Program-made: the position numbers and the translations under genes
Notes under the pieces: generated by a model
The model's input: the letters and a program-made list of their open reading frames with translations, nothing else
The model's database searches: none
What the model was told of the DNA's origin: nothing
Origin: Liolophura sinensis
Taxonomy: Eukaryota > Mollusca > Polyplacophora > Chitonida > Chitonidae
Assembly (NCBI RefSeq): GCF_032854445.1
Contig: NC_088303.1
Coordinates: 12,841,501-12,905,500, forward strand
Length of the DNA stretch: 64,000 nt
Direction: 5' to 3'
Shown here: positions 59,601-64,000 of the stretch, piece by piece
Position numbering within the stretch: position 1 is the first letter of the stretch
How the letters are laid out: each line of letters starts with the position of its first letter

Positions 59601-62600
59601 CCTGGTGTCACTCTCCCTAGCAGTCCGTGTGAGTATGGCTATGAGGTGACGCTTGACATGGTGAGGGGAGAGGTTACTGATGTCCACATGTCTACCAATC
59701 TCAGCCAGTTCTATCTGCATCGCATGAACAAACCACCTATACAAACATAGAACACTTGCACTGACTCAGAAAACACCAACGTATACATGTACGTGAACTG
59801 AAAAAAACACAAATAACAAGTGCAACTGACGTCACTTTTCTTTATGACACTGCATTCCATTACAGTTTACAGTTTACTGTGATGGCAGCTGACCATATCA
59901 GTGCTGCCTGCCGTAGACATGGTTTATCCTTGCACAGCTTTATATACATGCAGAAGAGTTTTCTTTTTTGCAGGTATGTACGGACAAATCGTTTCTCGCG
60001 TGCTGGTAAGGATATATTGAAGTTCACACCCAGGGTTTAAATGCCCATATGTCCTCAACACATAGATAACTTATACACTGACAGGCTGGGCCAGAAATAG
60101 TAGGAAGGGATCATTATCTCCAATACTTCTGTGAATATTGGGATGATACACTGTCAACAAATGACACAATCGTCAGGATGGTTGGTAGGATGATACAACG
60201 GTGAGTCAGAGGATGGCGTGATGATACAATGGTGAGTTAAAAGATGGTGTGATGATGCAATGGTAAGTCAGAAGCTGGTGGGATGGTGCAATGGTGAGTC
60301 AGAAGATGGCATGATGATACAATGGTGAGTTAAAAGATGGCGTGATGATGCAATGGTAAGTCAGAAGTTGATGTGATGATACAAAAGTGAGTCGTCAAAA
60401 AATGTTATAAAGAAAACCATACCCAATCCTAATTTTGAGAATGCCATCAAAGAGTTCTGGGGCTGTGCCTATGAGTTTGCCAATGTAGATGATTAGCTCT
60501 TGCTGAAGCACGGCCTGGCAGATATCGTATGGTAAGCACTTCCCGTACAGGATGTTCTTGATCTCATTGGGGGAGACAGGTTTGTCTACAACTTCCTCTT
60601 CGTGACCAAACACACCTAATGTCACCTGAACACAAGTTACCAGTAGTTACAGGACAGTCTAAATAACACAGGCTCGAAAACAATACTGTGTCTCAATGTC
60701 AAAAGAAAGTTTACCAGCAATATCACTATGTTGTTTCATCCAGAATTCTAGAATTATGGACGAAATACAGAACTGTCAAAACGATACTTTTTTTATTACT
60801 TTCTTCAGCACAAAAATGGTTTTATCTAAGTAGGTAAAGACCATATACACATGGTAGTGGAGAATCCCTGACTAATCTTCGAGCATTAGGGCTTATCCCA
60901 CTGTACTTACCTGCTTGCCCCTGACCAGGATGGAGGTGATAGAAGGTGCAAGGCTGTCCACCAGCTTACCCAGAAGAGCAGAGCAGAATCGCACAACCCA
61001 CCAGTGACGGTGCAGTCCAGCCTTGTGGGAGAGGGCCTCTAGGCGCTGAGTGATGGTGGAGTCCTCGATCCTGTAGTGCGCACCCTCACGATTCAGCAGG
61101 ATGTGCAGGATCTGAGCCTTCATCTTGTAGCTGTCTGTCATCCGCAGGGCATGGACCAGCTCTACCACAGATCGGTGCTGCATGTCCTGTAGAGGAAGGC
61201 AGAGGACAAGCAACTCATCAATAAGGTAGCTGGAATGCAGGTGACTTGTCAGATGATCACACATGACTAATATCTCACACATGACCAGTATCTCACATGA
61301 CTTGTATGTCACACATGACCTGTATCACAAATACATGCATGACTTACCTGATAGACAATGGACTGCTCTTCCTCTACTTCTCCGTAGTTGGCCACTTCTG
61401 ACAGACTTCTGAATGCGCTTGGTGTTGACTTCTCCTGGAAGCTGATAAAAATACTCGGGTCCTCTACTGAATGGAGGAAGTCCAGGTGTTCCACACAGGC
61501 ACTGGAGATCAGAGACTGTCAACAGAGACCAGAGGTCATCAGCTGAGATCAGAAGCTGTCAACTGAGCTCACAGACTGTCAACAGAGATCAGAGACTAAC
61601 AACAGAGATAAGAGTCACCAGAGATCAGAGATCAGTAGATAATGAAGAGGGAGTTAAACAAGAAGTGACTATCACACACACAATGCTATTGGGTTAATGG
61701 CTTTGTAACTCTGAAATTCTAATTTGCTCTTTTCAGTTGGCTGCTTTAGAAACCAGAAATCTGACCTGTTCCATCTTAAATTTATGTGGGAAGGTAGTTC
61801 ACCTCAATATAAACCCAAATGCCAAACGTGAAATCCTTGTCTGATCAATGTTGCGTTAGCCTTGTTCGTACGGGGTCACAAATCCAAACAACAAATGAAT
61901 GGGTGGTCTGAGGAGATGGACACATTGAGAGATAGACATGCTGATCATACATCCCTCAGTACTATATATCACAGAGATAACAAAACGGAAATTAATGCTA
62001 ACACTTGTTAACACTTCTGCCGAGTGATTCTTAAAGATGATGAGCTTATCAGCAGAATTTTATCTTACACCGAATACTTAATACTGAATGCTTATCTATC
62101 TAGAACTGTTAGCCTAATGATGATGCTTCTTCCAATAACCACTGCCTCTCAACCACCAGGTTGCAAGGTTGTAACTGACCCCCATTATTAATTTTCAAAT
62201 ATTTGTCTATCCTTTATTGAAGCATATTATAGTTCAAAAACCCAAATCTTGACAGTTACAAAATAAACCCTACCAGTGATGACCTGTGAGATGATTGTCC
62301 AGATAAAGGACTGTTGGATGAAGTAAATGAAGAGCTTACCTGTAACCTGGCTGTTCTGACTCGCACACCGTCCACTTCTCCTCTCTTCAGCTGAGACAGC
62401 AGCTCCAAATACTCCCCAAAGTGAGAACCTCTGACAAACAAGTCAAATCTTGTCACATTGATTCCTTTTTACTACAATTTTATACTCAAATAAGCAGTAA
62501 GAAATTAACAAGATTTATGAGCGTACAGAGTTGGGTTCCCGTCAGGTTCTCAGTTCAGATAAAACCACTAGCAGAATGGAATATGTATTCCAAAAATCTG

Positions 62601-64000
62601 CCAAAATAATCCATTCATGTACATTCACACTTTACAACATCCGGTCCAAACAAAAGCACATCAGGGGCGAGTTTCATAAAGTGCATGAAGCGCGGCATGC
62701 ACACAGCTACTATGGCAACATAATACTTACAGTACTGGTTGCAGAGAAAGTTGCATGCTCGCAGCGCTGCACATGCTTTATGAAAGAGGCCCCAGTTCAA
62801 CTCCTCTAGTAGCTGCCATGGCAACAGAATCTTACAGTTCTGGCTGCCATGGAAGCATAGCTAATTAAAGTAATGCCCAGGATATTAGTGTAATCTTAAT
62901 GATGTAACTGGTAAATTTAGACCAATTAGAAAATTCTATCATCTCACACAGTAAGATGTCAGAATTTCTTATAGTAACATTTTTTGTCAAGAACGTCCAT
63001 TTTTATTTTCTCATGAAAGACGAGAAGAATAAAGTACAAGGAGGCCTACATTTACACACTGAATTTAAACTTCAATGGGCAGACCCCTGAAATTCAGGAC
63101 TTCTTCAATAAAGCTTTAATACATACATGTAAATAACTAAATCAACCTGTGGCAATTTTCCTCACCACAAGTGACCTTCCCCAAGAATCATATCAAATAT
63201 GAATTGGCCTAAAAAAGCTTGTGGTTACCGTTCTTACCTCATATTACTCTCCCTGAGAATCATACAGAATGTGGGTCGGCCATCTAGCTTCCAGCATTTC
63301 GACAGGAATGCTAGATCATTCTGAAATATGGCAAGTTAATGTCTTGCAGATAGTGCAATGTTGCAATGATTGTCATTTCCTGACATTCCCACAAAGTTGT
63401 ATACCTATATGTTTATGAAATCATAGTTTTATTCATTTAAATACTTTTTTATTTCATTATTGTTTAATTTTCACTCATACGACGGTGGTCAGTTTTACGA
63501 GTGTTGAAAAAACACTGACCTCTAGCTTTTTATTGACAAACTCACGCAACATTTGACATACAGATATGCACACCCCATCAGTGAAATACAAGCAGTCTTC
63601 AATGAAGATTAGGCCGCACAAACAACGCAGAGACTCAACCTACACACTAAGCACATACCAGTCTCTCGGTAACTCAATTCCCAATTCTCAGTGACTCACC
63701 TGACACACTAATCACATACATGTACCTGTCTCACTGTAACTCACCTCCCAATTCTCAGTGACTCACCTTACACACTAATCACATACCAGTCTCACAGTAA
63801 CTCAATTCCCAATTCCCAGTGACTCCCCTTACACACTAATCACATACATGTACCTGTCTCACTGTAACTCACCTTCCAAGTCTCAGTGACTCACCTTACA
63901 ATTATCAATGACCAGAGAGAGATCCTGTGACAGGTAAAAGTCACTGTCCTCAAACAGCAGAGGATAACAGAGGACGGTTTTCCCACACACTCTGTACACC
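53700..64000 (-). CDS. PHKB: Phosphorylase b kinase regulatory subunit beta, C-terminal half (continues past right edge)
   Basis: Beta subunit of phosphorylase kinase, the (alpha-beta-gamma-delta)4 enzyme that activates glycogen phosphorylase. Eleven exons read leftward with consistent phases: 64000(cut)-63895, 63320-63238, 62430-62340, 61515-61348, 61186-60911, 60625-60423, 59736-59602, 57988-57859, 55308-55201, 54640-54566 and 53903-53700, about 526 residues. Diagnostic segments are [96 protein letters not shown], and FYNTPP near the end. These match beta rather than alpha, which has a different C-terminus (CAMQ). The protein ends Cys-Val-Leu-Ser, a CaaX box fitting farnesylation at the membrane. 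The N-terminal glucoamylase-like domain lies outside the window. Several introns carry copies of the neighbouring exon ends. The stop codon is TAG at 53702-53700. Confidence 0.94.
54240..54500. repeat. Degenerate tandem array, ~40-bp unit, ~6 copies, PHKB last intron
   Basis: Units such as 'attcaaacacacaacctcac' followed by 'tggtcaaggg' and 'ctgtcagagg' lie between the last two coding exons. Confidence 0.75.
54760..54950 (-). mobile_element. SINE fragment in PHKB intron
   Basis: 'ggtgtttttacgccgcactcccaaaata', 'ggggccaacattatggtgggagaaaac', 'gctggacttgaactcacagtgactgcattg' matches the reverse complement of the copy at 39.69-39.90 kb. Confidence 0.7.
55136..55177 (-). repeat. Partial duplicate of the adjacent PHKB exon
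   Basis: The 42-base segment 'tcaactatcttactgagcatctg...caacagtgagaag' is nearly identical to 55229-55270 inside exon 55201-55308 (offset 93), with about two differences. It sits in the intron just past that exon's donor and lacks the exon's own 3' end. Confidence 0.88.
55320..57074. other. PHKB intron sequence, no recognised feature
   Basis: Long AT-rich intron part with a poly-A rich segment at 55370-55390. No exon, SINE head or tandem array found. Short open frames such as 56712-56927 lack support. Confidence 0.45.
57075..57275. mobile_element. Diverged relative of the MITE at 21.34 kb
   Basis: 'cccgtgattataaagtgatctta' and following 'aatttaaatcatt...tatgttcc...aagctgaaatttg...aagtggtttgaaattgtgact' follow the order of the element at 21337-21562. 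The right inverted end is degraded. Confidence 0.6.
57989..58880. other. PHKB intron; possible SINE-related fragment at 58.69-58.86 kb
   Basis: Mostly plain AT-rich intron. 'tttaagggtgcaggaaaccagagtgcccaag' and 'cctttggcaagtcatc' resemble fragments of the repeat near 4.1 kb. No coding exon. Confidence 0.4.
58890..59680 (-). repeat. Tandem array made of the 3' part and donor of PHKB exon 59602-59736
   Basis: Six further copies of the exon's last ~80 bases plus donor ('...caccag|gtacgtctcacattgtc') follow the true donor, at about 115-130-base spacing. The copies still encode variants of '[13 protein letters not shown]' in one frame, and each is preceded on the minus strand by 'caaagatagcag', an acceptor-like AG. 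Plus-strand markers of each unit are 'gacaatgtgagacgtacctgg' and 'cttgacatggtgaggggaga'. Confidence 0.92.
60165..60400. repeat. Minisatellite, ~30-bp unit, ~8 copies, PHKB intron
   Basis: Units such as 'gatggcgtgatgatacaatgg' with 'tgagtcagaa' lie just 3' (minus sense) of exon 60423-60625. No match to the exon itself was noticed. Confidence 0.85.
61516..61640 (-). repeat. Short array derived from the acceptor junction of PHKB exon 61348-61515
   Basis: On the minus strand the exon begins 'gttgacag|TCTCTGATCTC'. The preceding ~120 intron bases repeat 'gttgacag' / 'gttgttag' followed by 'tctctgatctc' or 'tctgtgagctc' about five times at ~22-base spacing. The true acceptor is the copy nearest the coding sequence. 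Confidence 0.8.
61641..62339. other. PHKB intron, no recognised feature
   Basis: AT-rich sequence between exons 62340-62430 and 61348-61515 with nothing further identified. Confidence 0.45.
62431..63237. other. PHKB intron with a short dispersed-repeat-like part
   Basis: 'ggggcgagtttcataaagtgcatgaagc' and 'catgctttatgaaagaggcccc' are an inverted pair about 115 bases apart (62664-62800), compatible with a small non-autonomous element. Otherwise plain intron. Confidence 0.45.
63470..63620. mobile_element. Dispersed repeat fragment
   Basis: 'ttcactcatacgacggtggtcagttttacgagtg', 'acatacagatatgcacaccccatcagtg', 'cagtcttcaatgaagattaggccgcac' resemble the fragment at 4.04-4.29 kb. Confidence 0.5.
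63640..63898 (-). repeat. Tandem array carrying the donor junction of the PHKB exon at the right edge
   Basis: The exon ends 'aattgtaag|gtgagtcactgag' (donor at 63894). The intron then repeats 'gtgtaag|gtgagtcactgag' and 'gtgagttacagtgagac' about three to four times, with units of roughly 80 bases. On the plus strand the markers are 'ctcagtgactcaccttaca' and 'ctgtctcactgtaactcacc'. Only about the last six to nine exon bases plus the donor are shared. Confidence 0.8.

Noticed and set aside
53700-64000. Assignment to the phosphorylase kinase alpha subunit
   Set aside because: The first impression was alpha. The order [44 protein letters not shown] and the CVLS ending fit the beta subunit, whereas alpha ends CAMQ and has a different central region.

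Overview
This window is nuclear DNA from an animal, most likely a mollusc or a closely related lophotrochozoan. It is AT-rich. Its genes are split into short exons with GT/AG introns. It carries several scattered tRNA-derived SINE copies whose body reads like 'ggtttaacgtcgtac...tcagtcat..gacgac' or 'ccaccataatgctgg...cttgag', sequence types I associate with molluscan genomes. Almost every intron contains minisatellites. There is no sign of bacterial, viral or organelle DNA. The species assignment is inference.

Five protein-coding genes can be reconstructed. From left to right they are: (1) an MPV17/PMP22-family protein close to MPV17L2, minus strand, about 2.87-3.63 kb, 5' end not found; (2) an eight-exon coiled-coil protein of 427 residues that I do not recognise, plus strand, 7.67-18.84 kb; (3) a complete ten-exon D-aspartate/D-amino-acid oxidase of 337 residues with a Rossmann FAD motif and a C-terminal Ser-Arg-Leu peroxisomal signal, plus strand, 24.83-35.75 kb; (4) a TP53INP1/TP53INP2 (DOR) homologue of 280 residues with an LC3-interacting motif, plus strand, 43.74-46.17 kb; (5) the C-terminal half of the phosphorylase kinase regulatory beta subunit, minus strand, eleven exons from the right edge to 53.70 kb, ending in the CaaX box CVLS. 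Exon phases were checked by hand and the chains in genes 2-5 are consistent. The genes are functionally unrelated, as is normal for an animal locus. Gene 1 is divergent from gene 2, and genes 4 and 5 converge.

The rest is repeats: at least two tRNA-derived SINE types, three MITE-like or foldback elements with inverted ends, and about seventeen tandem arrays. The largest is about 4 kb of a 49-bp unit inside an oxidase intron.

The most unusual observation is that several tandem arrays are built from exon-intron junctions of the host gene. In introns of three genes the repeated unit contains the 3' end of the adjacent exon plus its splice donor, often with an AG just upstream, so each unit resembles a small exon. 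A further array copies an acceptor junction, and two single partial exon duplications (one covering the CaaX-coding end of the kinase subunit) fit the same pattern. Whether these copies are ever spliced in is not visible from sequence.
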